Assembly: GCA_002727485.1 (NCBI GenBank)
Contig: PBXE01000015.1
Location: forward strand, 8,706-21,481
Origin: Methanobacteriota archaeon
GTDB lineage: Archaea > Thermoplasmatota > Poseidoniia > Poseidoniales > Poseidoniaceae
DNA length: 12,776 nucleotides
Direction of reading: 5' to 3'
Shown here one piece after another: positions 1 through 9,300 of this stretch. Within the stretch, counting starts at the first letter, position 1. The number at the start of each line of letters is the position of its first letter. Position numbers and translations under genes: made by a program. The notes under the pieces were generated by a model. That model worked only from the letters and a program-made list of their open reading frames with translations. It made no database searches and was not told the DNA's origin.

Positions 1-3000
1 GTTAAGCCAATTACAAAATTTATGAATGACATCATCGCAGGGCGTCCCGTTTTTGGCAGTCCACAAGAAGCAGGGGGTTTTCGCTTAAGATACGGGAGAA
101 GTAGGCCTTCAGGGCTAGCAGCAGCATCGGTTAATCCTGCTTGTATGTTAGCAATGGATGATTTCATAACTATTGGAACTCAAATGAAAATTGAACGTCC
201 CGGCAAAGCTTGTGCAATTACTCCGTGTGATGATTCAGAGGGCCCGTGGGTTGTACTAAATGATGGAAGATTCCTTAGATTAGACGATATCAAAAGTTTC
301 TCAGAAATAACTTCTGATGTCAAATGCGTTTGGGATAATGGTGAGTTGGTGGTAGGCTTTGGCGAATTTATGGAGAATAACAAAAACTTGGTCCCTGCTG
401 GTTATGGATTTGATTGGTGGGCTAGTGATTTAATCGAAGAAATCGATTCTGAAGAGGCCATTTCTGAATTTTGTAAAATCATGAACATAAATCGCAAGGA
501 TTGTCCAGAAGGTGTTCCGGGGGCGGACGTAACCAAAAACAAAGGCCCTGAAGTTTTATTTGCGCACAGGCGTAAATGGCATCGTTTTTTACAAGGACAG
601 GCATTAAACTGGGAACAAGCAAAACTCATTTCACAACGTTTCAAAACCTCAATGCCTCCTCCGCACAATCCTTGGTTCCTAGATCTACCAATCGAATGGG
701 TGCCGTCATTGTTAAAAATTATTGAATCTTCAAAAATTGAAGATTCCATGAATCCTTATTCGAACAAATATAATGAACATTTCATTGCTTATCCATTACC
801 TGAAGAAAGACAACTAAGAATCCCTGGAGGGGCAAAAAATTGGTCTGAAAAACGGATGGATGAGATACCTCCGGAGATTTTAACTAAAGAAATGCTCGAT
901 GGTTGCCCTGGAGTAAATTTTTCTGTGGAACCATATATTTTCTCTAGACCGAATAATGATTGGACTTTAATTCAACATGGTATTGCAAAAGGCTCCGCCC
1001 TAATCCTTGGACTTGCCCACTATCATGATGGTGATGATCTCATTATAACTTCAGGTTGGTCTGCCGTATTGGAGGCTTTTGGATTCACTGTTGATGGAGA
1101 CAAAATAATTAATATTGCCAATGCATCTCAAATTTTCTCAAATAAAATTGAACAGTTGAAAGAAGCAAAAATTATTCTTGGTGAAGAAAATCTTAGGATT
1201 TCTGAACTTGAAAAAGTACGCGCAACAAATAGAATCGCTGCTGAAACGGATGCTCGACAAAAAGGCAAGAGTATCAGTGAAACCGATAAAATCGGTAAAA
1301 TAGCCGCAGATAGTGTGATTGACGAAGGTCCAAAAGACAAAGACAAATATTTGGCAGCGCAAATTCATCAAGATGACTATATGGTGGACGGCATACTTCC
1401 TCAAATTAGAAAAATTTCTTCGCTGCGTTGGGAACATTCTGCACCGATTAGGGTGGGCAGCAGAATGGGCCGTCCTGAAAAGTCAGCGCCAAGAATAATG
1501 AATCCTATGGCCCATACCTTATTTCCAATTGAGATGAATGGTGGCAATCAAAGATTGATGAGTATAGCCGCTCAAAAGAAGGATATCAGAACTCAATTAG
1601 GTAAACGAAAATGTTCTTTGTGTGGTAAAACCTCTCCTTTCATAACTTGCCATCATAGAAAACTCGACCACAATGGGCACGAACTAGTTGGCGAGACCTG
1701 TGGCGGTAGAACTGATTTTGAAGGTGAACTGGGTCAAAATCGTAGAAGAAGAGGTGAACTGATGACAGTACCTCTAGACTCAGTTCTTGAGGATGCTAGA
1801 ATTAAATTAGGTATTGACAGGCTTCCAAAAACCATCAAATGTATGAAGAAAATTGCAAGTAAAGATCAAACCCCTGAACCATTAGAAAAAGGCATTTTAA
1901 GAGCGAAATATGACTTGCCTGTATTCCGTGATGGAACTGTTAGATTTGATATGAGTGATGTTCCTACAACTCATTTTACTCCTAGAGAAGTTGAGGTGTC
2001 ATGGAAGACTTTGGTTAACCTTGGCTACACTCATGATTATGAAGGAAATGAACTGAAAAGTGACGACCAAATGTTAGAACTATATCCTCAAGATTTCATT
2101 GTAGCGAAAAATGCCGCTGATTATTTTGTTAGAACTGCACAGTTTATCGATGAATTGTTGGTTCGATTTTATGGTTTAGAACCCTATTATAACGTTGCCT
2201 CTGCTGATGATTTAATTGGCCACTTAATCTGTGCATTAGCACCGCATACATCTGGTGGTGTTTTGTCTAGAATTATTGGATGGGCTGATTGTTCTGGTGG
2301 ATATGCTCACCCATTATTCCATGCTTCAAAAAGAAGAAATTGTGACGGTGACGAAGATGCGATTATGCTACTGATGGATGGACTATTGAATTTCAGTCGT
2401 AATATTCTGCCCGCAAATCGAGGAGGGCAAATGGATGCTCCACTTGTTCTTACCACTAAACTCAATCCAACCGAAGTCGATAAAGAGGCTTTGAATGTCG
2501 ATTCAGCGTGGTTTTATGAACGCGATTTCTATGAGATGACGCTCAACCAACCTCATCCTAAAGCATGCTATGATAGAATGGACTTCGTAGAAAGAAGACT
2601 TGGTAGCGTAGCGGCGCTTCGCGGATATGGATATACTCATGACTGTCATTCTATCTCCACTGGGCCTGCTTTATCGGCTTACAAGACCCTTGATACCATG
2701 ATTGACAAAATGGAAGGGCAATTAGAATTAGGTTTACGGCTTCGAGGGGTAGATGTAAGAAAGGTTGCTTCAAGCGTTATTCGTTCACACTTTTTACCGG
2801 ACTTGAGAGGAAATCTAAACGCATTTGCTAGACAGAAGGTTAGATGCTTGAAATGTGGACACTCTTATCGAAGAATGCCATTATCTGGAAAGTGTATCCA
2901 GCCAAGGAAGGCTATTGGTAAGGGCTTGAGTTCCGTAGGTGTTTCCCGTTCGGAGGGTGATTTGTGTTCAGGCAACCTAGCACTAACCGTTTCAGAGGGT

Positions 3001-3156
3001 GCTGTTAGAAAATACATCAAAGTTACACAACACGTTATGGAAAAATATGGAGTAGATATCTACACAAAACAAAATGTTGAGTGGTTGGCAAATAGTACTG
3101 ATTCTCTTTTCATGAACGATCGGGCTAAACAAATGTCATTATCCGATTTCTTGTAA
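1..3156 (+). CDS. polC: DNA polymerase D (PolD) large catalytic subunit DP2, 5'-truncated by window edge
   Basis: This is the catalytic subunit of the archaeal replicative polymerase D, which works with the exonuclease subunit DP1. The reading frame is open from base 1. The first ATG (22) lies inside the conserved DIIAGRPVFG block, which in known DP2 proteins is a few hundred residues from the true N-terminus, so about 250 residues are probably missing. Residue numbers count from that ATG. The block GGFRLRYGR is near 18-26 and RVGSRMGRPEK at 477-487. A first zinc site uses C531/C534 with C543 and C560. The active-site motif NCDGDED is at 773-779, where the aspartates bind catalytic metal. It is uninterrupted, although inteins often insert there in this family. 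A second zinc site is C942, C945, C958, C982. The chain ends in QMSLSDFL (1037-1044), which fits a PCNA-interacting PIP box. Its TAA stop directly abuts the fumarase stop on the other strand. Identity is very secure. Confidence 0.96.
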   Translation, partial: VKPITKFMNDIIAGRPVFGSPQEAGGFRLRYGRSRPSGLAAASVNPACMLAMDDFITIGTQMKIERPGKACAITPCDDSEGPWVVLNDGRFLRLDDIKSFSEITSDVKCVWDNGELVVGFGEFMENNKNLVPAGYGFDWWASDLIEEIDSEEAISEFCKIMNINRKDCPEGVPGADVTKNKGPEVLFAHRRKWHRFLQGQALNWEQAKLISQRFKTSMPPPHNPWFLDLPIEWVPSLLKIIESSKIEDSMNPYSNKYNEHFIAYPLPEERQLRIPGGAKNWSEKRMDEIPPEILTKEMLDGCPGVNFSVEPYIFSRPNNDWTLIQHGIAKGSALILGLAHYHDGDDLIITSGWSAVLEAFGFTVDGDKIINIANASQIFSNKIEQLKEAKIILGEENLRISELEKVRATNRIAAETDARQKGKSISETDKIGKIAADSVIDEGPKDKDKYLAAQIHQDDYMVDGILPQIRKISSLRWEHSAPIRVGSRMGRPEKSAPRIMNPMAHTLFPIEMNGGNQRLMSIAAQKKDIRTQLGKRKCSLCGKTSPFITCHHRKLDHNGHELVGETCGGRTDFEGELGQNRRRRGELMTVPLDSVLEDARIKLGIDRLPKTIKCMKKIASKDQTPEPLEKGILRAKYDLPVFRDGTVRFDMSDVPTTHFTPREVEVSWKTLVNLGYTHDYEGNELKSDDQMLELYPQDFIVAKNAADYFVRTAQFIDELLVRFYGLEPYYNVASADDLIGHLICALAPHTSGGVLSRIIGWADCSGGYAHPLFHASKRRNCDGDEDAIMLLMDGLLNFSRNILPANRGGQMDAPLVLTTKLNPTEVDKEALNVDSAWFYERDFYEMTLNQPHPKACYDRMDFVERRLGSVAALRGYGYTHDCHSISTGPALSAYKTLDTMIDKMEGQLELGLRLRGVDVRKVASSVIRSHFLPDLRGNLNAFARQKVRCLKCGHSYRRMPLSGKCIQPRKAIGKGLSSVGVSRSEGDLCSGNLALTVSEGAVRKYIKVTQHVMEKYGVDIYTKQNVEWLANSTDSLFMNDRAKQMSLSDFL

Positions 3157-4752
3157 TCAATTCGATGGGCTAATCATTTGTTCAGGCCTAACCCAAAGAT
3201 CAAATTCCTCATTTGTCAAATACTTCAACTCCAACGCTGATTGTCTTAAAGTCAAACCTTTTTCATGTGCATTCTTTGCGATTTTCGCAGCTTTATCATA
3301 GCCAATATGATTGTTTAAAGCAGTCACTAACATTAGTGAATTTTCTAGATGAGATGCAATATTTTCTTCTATTGGTTCAAGTCCTTCAACGCAATTTTCT
3401 CGCATTGAGCGGCAAGCGTCGGTAAGTAGTTTGATTGAGTGTAGTAAATTATGTATCATCATTGGTTTGTAAACATTCAATTCGAAATTACCTTGTGAAC
3501 CTCCAACCGTTATTGCAGTATGATTGCCCATGACTTGACAACATACCATAGTCATCGCTTCGGCTTGAGTAGGGTTTACTTTTCCAGGCATTATTGAAGA
3601 GCCGGGTTCATTTGCTGGAAGTGCTAATTCTCCTAAACCACATCTAGGTCCTGAACCTAACCATCGTATATCATTAGCAATTTTCATCAAACTTACTGCT
3701 AATGTATTGAGGGCACCACTGGCTGCAACAACTGCATCATGTGCTGCTAGTTGAGCAAATTTATTTTCAGCACTAACAAATGTTAGTCCTGTAATGTTGG
3801 CGATTTCATCCGCAACCATTTGAGCAAAGAGTGGATGTGTGTTAAGGCCTGTTCCTACAGCAGTACCTCCAAGTGCTAATTCAAATAAATCATCTAAAGC
3901 AAAGTCGATTCTTCGTAAATCCGCATCTAGCTGTGAAACCCAACCGGATACTTCCTGTCCTAATGTCAAAGGAACTGCATCCATTAGATGCGTTCTACCT
4001 ATCTTTACAATATTTGACCACAGTTTGGCTTTATCGCTAAATGCATTCCTAAGTTGCCTAAGTGTTGGAAGGAGTTCGTGAGTAAGAGCCTCTGCTGCTG
4101 CAATATGCATCGCGGTTGGAAAAGTATCATTGGAAGATTGAGCCCTATTTACGTGATCATTGGGGTGTACGGGTGATTTTGAACCTAATGTGCCACCAGA
4201 GATTTCGATTGCTCTGTTGGCAATAACTTCATTGGTGTTCATGTTAGATTGTGTACCACTTCCTGTCTGCCAAATTCTTAGAGGAAAATGAGCGTCTAAA
4301 TCCCCACGTATGACTTCTTCTGAAGCGGCGATTACCAAATCTCCAACTTCAGGATCTAATTGCTTCAGAGCAACATTGGTCTTTGCTGCTGCTTGCTTCA
4401 ACACACCAAAGGCGCGAATTACGCCTCTAGGCATTTTATCGTCTCCAATGTCAAAATTGATTAGGGAGCGGGCGGTTTGGCATCCATAATATTTGTCAGC
4501 AGGAACCTCTAGTTCACCCATGGTGTCAGACTCGATTCTAATCTCTCCTGAAAGGTTTTGTAGATTGCTAGGTGAAGTTTGAGTGGTATTTATAGTGGCT
4601 TTTTGAGGGTTTAATGACTCTTCAATCATCCTACTAATAGTGGCACTACGACCTTTTTTCCCTTTGCCAACTTTTTTGTCCAGCCTTAATGCAATTTCTT
4701 CGGGAATGCTGATGCTGATTATTCGGCGATCTCCTGACCTATATCTTGACAT
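3157..4752 (-). CDS. fumC: Class II fumarate hydratase with N-terminal ribbon-helix-helix (CopG-like) domain
   Basis: The enzyme interconverts fumarate and malate in the TCA cycle in the cytosol. Residues about 72-525 are a complete class II fumarase: the N-terminal block [15 protein letters not shown] (76-90), HPNDHVN (196-202), [11 protein letters not shown] (206-216), [10 protein letters not shown] with the catalytic-type His255, and the superfamily signature [11 protein letters not shown] (384-394). At 531 residues it is about 70 longer than usual. The extra N-terminus has a basic strand RRIISISIP (9-17), a helix [11 protein letters not shown] (18-28), a Gly/Lys loop, and a second helix [12 protein letters not shown] (36-47), the pattern of an RHH DNA-binding domain, followed by a polar linker of about 22 residues. 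Between Met42 and Met78 there is no in-frame ATG, GTG or TTG, and Met78 lies inside the conserved fumarase start block, so a full-length enzyme must begin in or before the RHH domain. An AT-rich box at -24 to -31 supports the start used. The enzyme call is firm; the RHH call is by pattern only. Confidence 0.95.
   Translation of the reverse strand: MSRYRSGDRRIISISIPEEIALRLDKKVGKGKKGRSATISRMIEESLNPQKATINTTQTSPSNLQNLSGEIRIESDTMGELEVPADKYYGCQTARSLINFDIGDDKMPRGVIRAFGVLKQAAAKTNVALKQLDPEVGDLVIAASEEVIRGDLDAHFPLRIWQTGSGTQSNMNTNEVIANRAIEISGGTLGSKSPVHPNDHVNRAQSSNDTFPTAMHIAAAEALTHELLPTLRQLRNAFSDKAKLWSNIVKIGRTHLMDAVPLTLGQEVSGWVSQLDADLRRIDFALDDLFELALGGTAVGTGLNTHPLFAQMVADEIANITGLTFVSAENKFAQLAAHDAVVAASGALNTLAVSLMKIANDIRWLGSGPRCGLGELALPANEPGSSIMPGKVNPTQAEAMTMVCCQVMGNHTAITVGGSQGNFELNVYKPMMIHNLLHSIKLLTDACRSMRENCVEGLEPIEENIASHLENSLMLVTALNNHIGYDKAAKIAKNAHEKGLTLRQSALELKYLTNEEFDLWVRPEQMISPSN
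4612..4731 (-). other. Encoded ribbon-helix-helix DNA-binding domain within the fumarase gene
   Basis: This stretch encodes residues 8-47 of the fumarase. It has alternating hydrophobic and polar residues (IISISIP) as a putative DNA-contacting beta strand, an amphipathic helix rich in Leu/Ile/Lys, a Gly-Lys-Gly-Lys-Lys-Gly loop, and a second helix starting at Ser36. This order and spacing is that of CopG/Arc/MetJ-type RHH proteins, which bind DNA as dimers. Class II fumarases are tetramers, so fusion would bring RHH partners close together (inference). It could instead be a remnant with no DNA binding. Confidence 0.72.
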
Positions 4753-4765
4753 AACACTGCGTTAA

Positions 4766-4785
4766 TTATTAATTATTAAATAATA
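4766..4785. repeat. AT-rich 20-bp direct repeat, copy proximal to fumarase start
   Basis: A 20-base block here is identical to 4835-4854, 69 bp away. Each copy contains a perfect inverted repeat ATTATT-A-AATAAT (here 4772-4784). This copy is centred 26 nt upstream of the fumarase ATG and covers the predicted TATA box. A protein bound here would compete with TBP. It is a candidate operator, possibly for the RHH domain of the fumarase itself. AT-rich simple sequence could also arise by chance or slippage. Confidence 0.6.
4776..4783 (-). promoter_or_regulatory. Predicted TATA box for leaderless fumarase transcript
   Basis: On the minus strand this reads TTATTTAA at -24 to -31 relative to the fumarase ATG. 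This is the position expected of an archaeal TATA box when transcription begins at the start codon. No Shine-Dalgarno sequence lies before the ATG (the preceding bases are GCAGTGTT), which agrees with leaderless translation. The box lies within the proximal repeat copy. Confidence 0.5.
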
Positions 4786-4834
4786 TCTATATTTTGATTT
4801 ATCTGAAATGGGCTCCGGTTTTTTTCGGCCTTTT

Positions 4835-4854
4835 TTATTAATTATTAAATAATA
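4835..4854. repeat. AT-rich 20-bp direct repeat, copy distal to fumarase start
   Basis: This is the second exact copy of the 20-base block at 4766-4785, with its inner inverted repeat at 4841-4853. It ends one base before the asparaginase stop codon (4856-4858). No start codon lies at leaderless distance from it on either strand, so it is not obviously a second TATA box. That makes an operator role somewhat more likely for this copy. Confidence 0.6.
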
Positions 4855-4855
4855 A

Positions 4856-5830
4856 TTATTTTTCAAGATGTGGCCCTATGCCCAATTCTAATGCCCCGCT
4901 TTTCCAAGAACCCCTGTACATCAATCGGGTTTGAAATGGCATCACGTAATCGCCATCGGAGGTTACAGCAATCAGTCCCCCTCTTCCCCCCAATGGTGCG
5001 ACTTCATCTAAAATTTGATTTGAGGATTCGATTAAATTACCTGTGCTCTGTAATTTATTTGCTAAACCATGTGCTGCACATGTTCGAATGTAGGCCTCAC
5101 CTACGCCGGTGCAAGATACTGCTATTTTGTCATCTGCCCAAGTTCCTGCACCTATTATTGGCGTATCTCCTACACGCCCAACTGGTTTTCCTGTCATCCC
5201 ACCGGTTGATGTTGCGGCTGCAAGATTGCCCATATTATCGAGTGCAACGGCCCCAACTGTGCCCATGCCTTCATCTGAAAATTCTGTTTTTACTCTGGAC
5301 TCTAAATCGTGATCTAAAACACTATCATTTTCATCTGTAGCCCCTGGATTTGATTTACTATCTTTCCATTGTTGCCACTGGCCCTTTCTTAGTTCTGTCT
5401 TCAACCAGTCTTGACTTACCTCTTGTAATCCTTTAGCAATGGCAAAATCATCTGCTGCCCCACTATTCATAATAACTGGCCAGCCTTGATGTAGAATCAA
5501 ATTTGCAGCTCTAATTGGATGCCTTAGTTTTGTTACATTGATTACTGAGCCGGCTGCTTTATCCGCTCCACGCATTATCGATGCGTCCATAGTAATGGAG
5601 CCGTCTTCACCGATTACGGAACCTTTTCCAGCATTAAATAAGGGTTCATCTTCAAGCATCTCGACTGCCAAAGTTACTGCTTCTAAACAATCGATTTCGC
5701 TATTTTCTAGCATAAGTCCTATCTTCATTAGGACTTTTTTCATGCAATCAATTCTAGCGGGGTCCAAGGGGGTTTTTCCTAACCATGGGCCATCTCCGCC
5801 AGCACCACCATGAATTACTAGAATTGCCAT
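4856..5830 (-). CDS. Type 2 (Ntn-hydrolase) L-asparaginase / beta-aspartyl (isoaspartyl) peptidase
   Basis: The family hydrolyses L-asparagine and isoaspartyl dipeptides to aspartate, and matures by self-cleavage just before a catalytic threonine. The chosen start gives the family-typical N-terminus MAILVIHGGAGG. Other hallmarks are LFNAGKGSV, MDASIM, a long variable linker rich in charged residues, and the cleavage site GMG/TVGAVALD, where the threonine is residue 191. Then follow ATSTGGMTGKPVGRVGDTPIIGAG and GTGVGE-like CTGVGEAYIR. At 324 residues the length is normal for an unprocessed precursor. An upstream ATG at 5851 would add seven residues but overlap the cyclophilin gene; the ATG at 5830 sits two bases after the cyclophilin stop and is preferred. 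That spacing implies co-transcription with the cyclophilin. The preference for asparagine versus isoaspartyl peptides cannot be read from sequence. Confidence 0.93.
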   Translation of the reverse strand: MAILVIHGGAGGDGPWLGKTPLDPARIDCMKKVLMKIGLMLENSEIDCLEAVTLAVEMLEDEPLFNAGKGSVIGEDGSITMDASIMRGADKAAGSVINVTKLRHPIRAANLILHQGWPVIMNSGAADDFAIAKGLQEVSQDWLKTELRKGQWQQWKDSKSNPGATDENDSVLDHDLESRVKTEFSDEGMGTVGAVALDNMGNLAAATSTGGMTGKPVGRVGDTPIIGAGTWADDKIAVSCTGVGEAYIRTCAAHGLANKLQSTGNLIESSNQILDEVAPLGGRGGLIAVTSDGDYVMPFQTRLMYRGSWKSGALELGIGPHLEK

Positions 5831-5832
5831 GT

Positions 5833-6315
5833 TTACTGAATTACTGAGCAACTGATTATTTGTTGTGGTTGAGCAGGTCTATCACCAGGTAACTTTCTGC
5901 ACTTTTCTATTGCATACACTACATCCATGCCATCTGAAACACGGCCGAAAACGGCATGGTTGCCATTTAGCCATGGTGTTTCTACAGTTGTAAGGAAAAA
6001 TTGTGAGCCGCCAGTATTTTTCCCAGCATTTGCCATGGAAAGTACTCCTGGCTTATCGTGCTTTAGGGCTAAGGCCGATGGTTCACAGGGTATTTTCCAA
6101 CCAGGTCCTCCGGTACCAGCCATTCTGGACATCGGGTCTTTTGAATGAGGGCAGCCTCCCTGAATCATGAAGTTTTCAATGACTCTGTGAAAATGTAAGC
6201 CATTGTAGTGTCCCATGTTGACTAATTTCACGAAGTTAGCAACTGTTTCAGGCGCTTCTTGTTCAAAAAGTTCAATCGTAATATTTCCTGCTGATGTTTC
6301 CATTAATACTTGCAT
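5833..6315 (-). CDS. Cyclophilin-type peptidyl-prolyl cis-trans isomerase
   Basis: This 160-residue single-domain cyclophilin speeds prolyl cis-trans isomerisation in protein folding. It has the family active-site set: FHRVI with Arg44, the FMIQGG block with Phe49 and Gln52, GSQFF (103-107), Trp115 and [10 protein letters not shown] with His120, aligning with R55, F60, Q63, F113, W121 and H126 of human CypA. There is no signal peptide or membrane segment, so it should be cytosolic, resembling the short PpiB-like prokaryotic forms. The ATG at 6315 follows a GGGAG stretch that could serve as a weak ribosome binding site; an ATG at 6303 would trim four residues. No TATA-like box lies at leaderless distance. 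The 51-bp gap to the upstream surface-protein gene has no T-tract, so read-through from that gene is plausible. Confidence 0.95.
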   Translation of the reverse strand: MQVLMETSAGNITIELFEQEAPETVANFVKLVNMGHYNGLHFHRVIENFMIQGGCPHSKDPMSRMAGTGGPGWKIPCEPSALALKHDKPGVLSMANAGKNTGGSQFFLTTVETPWLNGNHAVFGRVSDGMDVVYAIEKCRKLPGDRPAQPQQIISCSVIQ

Positions 6316-6366
6316 AACACTCCCAGCAATAGGCAGGTCATGAGCATTGTGCAGTCGTCTTTGAGA

Positions 6367-9300
6367 TTACTGTTTCAACCAAGGGCGGAAATGTTGGTCA
6401 GCATAAGCACGAGCATAGTCGGCAGGATACCCTGCAGCCATAAGTTGCTGCTCATATGCTAATTGTTCTGGAGTGATGGTTTGATCAACTGCTCCAATTC
6501 CTGCAACAGCAGCATAACCTGCATCAGAGTAAGCCTTTTCTTGCATAGCAAACGAATCATTTCTAGAACTTCTACCACGTACGAAGAGCAATGTCAATAA
6601 TAGTAATATCACTATTCCTCCGATTAACCCAAGTGTTAGCGGAGACATGCCCAGTATCTTATTTTCTGATTCCGCTTCATCGGTTGAATCTGTAGAAGTA
6701 TCGGTATCTCCGCTTCCGGTATTGTCTCCTCCATCGGTGATGTCATCTGTGTTTGAATTATTGTCGACGGGTTCGGTAACATTTGTGTCGTCATCACCGG
6801 TTCCATCGGTTTGGTTGTCGCCTGTATTAGTATCCAAAGGACAGCCATCAGGACCTACAAGTTCTCCAGGTGTTGAATTATTACACGCATCATTCTCATT
6901 TAACACACCGTCGCCGTCTAGGTCTAAGATTGGGCAGCCTTGTCCATTATCGCCGTTAATTACTCCAACTTCTGTTGGACATTCGTCACCATTGGTTCCA
7001 TTTGCATTATCGCCAAATCCATCACCATCGGTGTCGTACCATTGTGAAGGGTCGTTAGGTAGAATATCATTCAAGTTAGAGACTCCATCGCCATCTAAGT
7101 CTTTACACCCATATCTGTCGATAGTAGATGTCCCAGCACTTGTTGGACAAGCGTCAACTATTCCATCGCCGGCATCTGTAGTATTGAAGCTATCTCTATC
7201 TTCATCATTAGCATATAGTTCATCCTCATTTTGAATATAGAAAGTCTCTGTTACATGCATATTGTTTGTTTCATCGATTTCTGATAATTGGTCATTAGTA
7301 TCCAATGATAATTTACAGGTATAATCGCCTGATGGAGTGTCGGTTGGAATCGTAAAGAAAGCATAGGTGTCGCTTACAGGCGTTTGGTTGTATGATGATC
7401 CGGTTGCTACAGCTAGAGAAGTAGTGAAAATTACTTCTTGGGTAACATTATCAGAATCGATTAATTCAATCAACACAGACACTGCTTGACCATATCCTGG
7501 ACCTCTCAAATTATTGAATACCCATGAGACTTGAATTTCTTCTCCTGTGAAGGTTTCAACTGTTGGACAAGTAAGAGATTCAATTGCCAAATCTGGTTGT
7601 GCAGGTTGGACTGAAATTATTTCGAGTTCATAATTTCCTTCACCGCCACCACCTGAAATCGCAATGGTAAAAGTTTCATCTTGGCCTTCATAAGTAGTGT
7701 TCAATGAGTCGAATAATAAGCCATAACTAGTGTTGTCAACGCTTGCAACTAAATCTCCGTTGCTATCCGTTAAAGTGGCTGTAAACGGAAGGTCTGTGCT
7801 TGCATTGAAATGGACTTCTGTATTGTAATAATCATTAATTGTAAAAGAGTAGGCATCCTCAGTATCTGAAATACTTAGACAACCTGAACCCGATATTCCA
7901 TTATTAGTTCCTAGAGGAATTCCTGAAGCATCTGCATCTTGTCCAAGTCCCAAGTCATTTTGAGCCCCGCAGTCAAATGGGGGAATGTATGTTGTTTGGT
8001 CTGGTTGACCGAACAATATCCTGTATGTACCGCCAGGGTTACCGCCACCAAATCCACCAAAGTATGACAGATTGACGTAATAGTCTCCTGCTAACCCTGC
8101 CGAATCTGTGTCGTCAAGAGAGACAAAGTCATCTTGAACCGACAAACTAGAATCTAGAACTGTTCCATTAGCAGCCTCAAGAGTCATATCGAAATCTGCA
8201 CCGTCAATTGGTGGAGAAACAAGTGTTACATTCAATGGTTGTCCAGCGGTAATGGTAACCTTGTAAATGTCATTTTCATCAGTTGAATCCATACAACCTC
8301 TGTGCTCGGCAACTGGGTCAATTCCAGCATCTATAGCAGTAACAAATGTATCACCTGCGTCGCCGCCTGTTGATGCATCATTTTGAGTGCTTGCACACGC
8401 ATTTACAGCATTACCAATAGTCATTTGAGTCGAAGCGATTGCATCATTATCTGTTTCAATTTTCTCTGAAATCATTTCATCCTTGTCCAAAATAACTATG
8501 ACATTGTATTCTCCTTGAACAATATTGGATGGGACTGCACCTGTTACTGTTATTACTTGTGTTGCATTAATCTGTAATCCATTGGACCAAGTGACGTTGC
8601 CTATAACATGATCAACCCAAGTATCAGTCGCGTCAACACTCAAACTGACTTCGGCTTTGAACGCATCAGTCAAATCTTGTGTACCATCGTTAATGACTTC
8701 CACGTCGATACTTACGGTATCTCCAGGATTGGCTCCAGGATTGAAAGTGATATTCTCAATCGCAAGATTTGGAATTGGTGCACTCCAATTAGTCCAAACT
8801 TCTAGAGTCCAGTTGCTGTTTCCAGCAAATTGTGAAACATTAACAAAATAGGTTCCGGGTTGGTTTTCAAAACTGCTTCCAATCGAGGTTACTTTTTCCG
8901 GATTTGAGAAAAACCCAGTATCGATGACCGACCCATTCGGTTGATGCAGTCTTAAATCTAAATCATCGCCCGAATCAAAAGTTAGTACGGCATCTATTGT
9001 GTGATTAACTGGCACATCAAAAGCGAAAACATCACCTTCGTCGGTAGAATCTACACAACCGGTGAAAACTGACGTAACATTACTTCCAAGGTTATCGGGT
9101 GAGTCGGTCCAATTAGAGACGGCATCATCTCCTTGCCCTGCATCATTTTGAGGGTTTTGCCAATCCAAACATGTTTCAGTATAATTTGTCCAAGTCTCGA
9201 TATCATAGTCGCCATCTCCGGCATATTGGAAAACTACAATCCAGTAAGTATCAGCAACACCGTCTTTAGAAGAACCAGCGCTTGTAACTAACTCCTCGGG

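Noticed and set aside
22..24. ATG at 22 as the true start of DP2
   Set aside because: The frame is open to base 1 and the ATG lies within a block that is internal in all DP2 proteins I know; the gene is cut by the window edge.
402..1437. Minus-strand open frames of 72-115 codons inside polC
   Set aside because: They are shadows of a strongly conserved polymerase and contain no motif.
4811..4836. Hairpin plus T-tract terminator between asparaginase and fumarase
   Set aside because: The T-runs are on the plus strand, where no gene is reading, and the stem (CCG/CGG) is only three pairs.
4870..5340. 156-codon plus-strand open frame opposite asparaginase
   Set aside because: It is antisense to a conserved enzyme, with a low-complexity Leu/His/Arg product and no recognisable domain.
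5831..5851. ATG at 5851 as the asparaginase start
   Set aside because: It overlaps the cyclophilin 3' end by 19 bp and adds seven residues before the family-typical N-terminus; the ATG at 5830 is two bases after the cyclophilin stop.
6647..7234. 195-codon plus-strand open frame opposite the TSP3 region
   Set aside because: The Ser/Pro/Val-rich product is what results from reading the repetitive Asp/Gly/Thr codons backwards; there is no promoter or domain.
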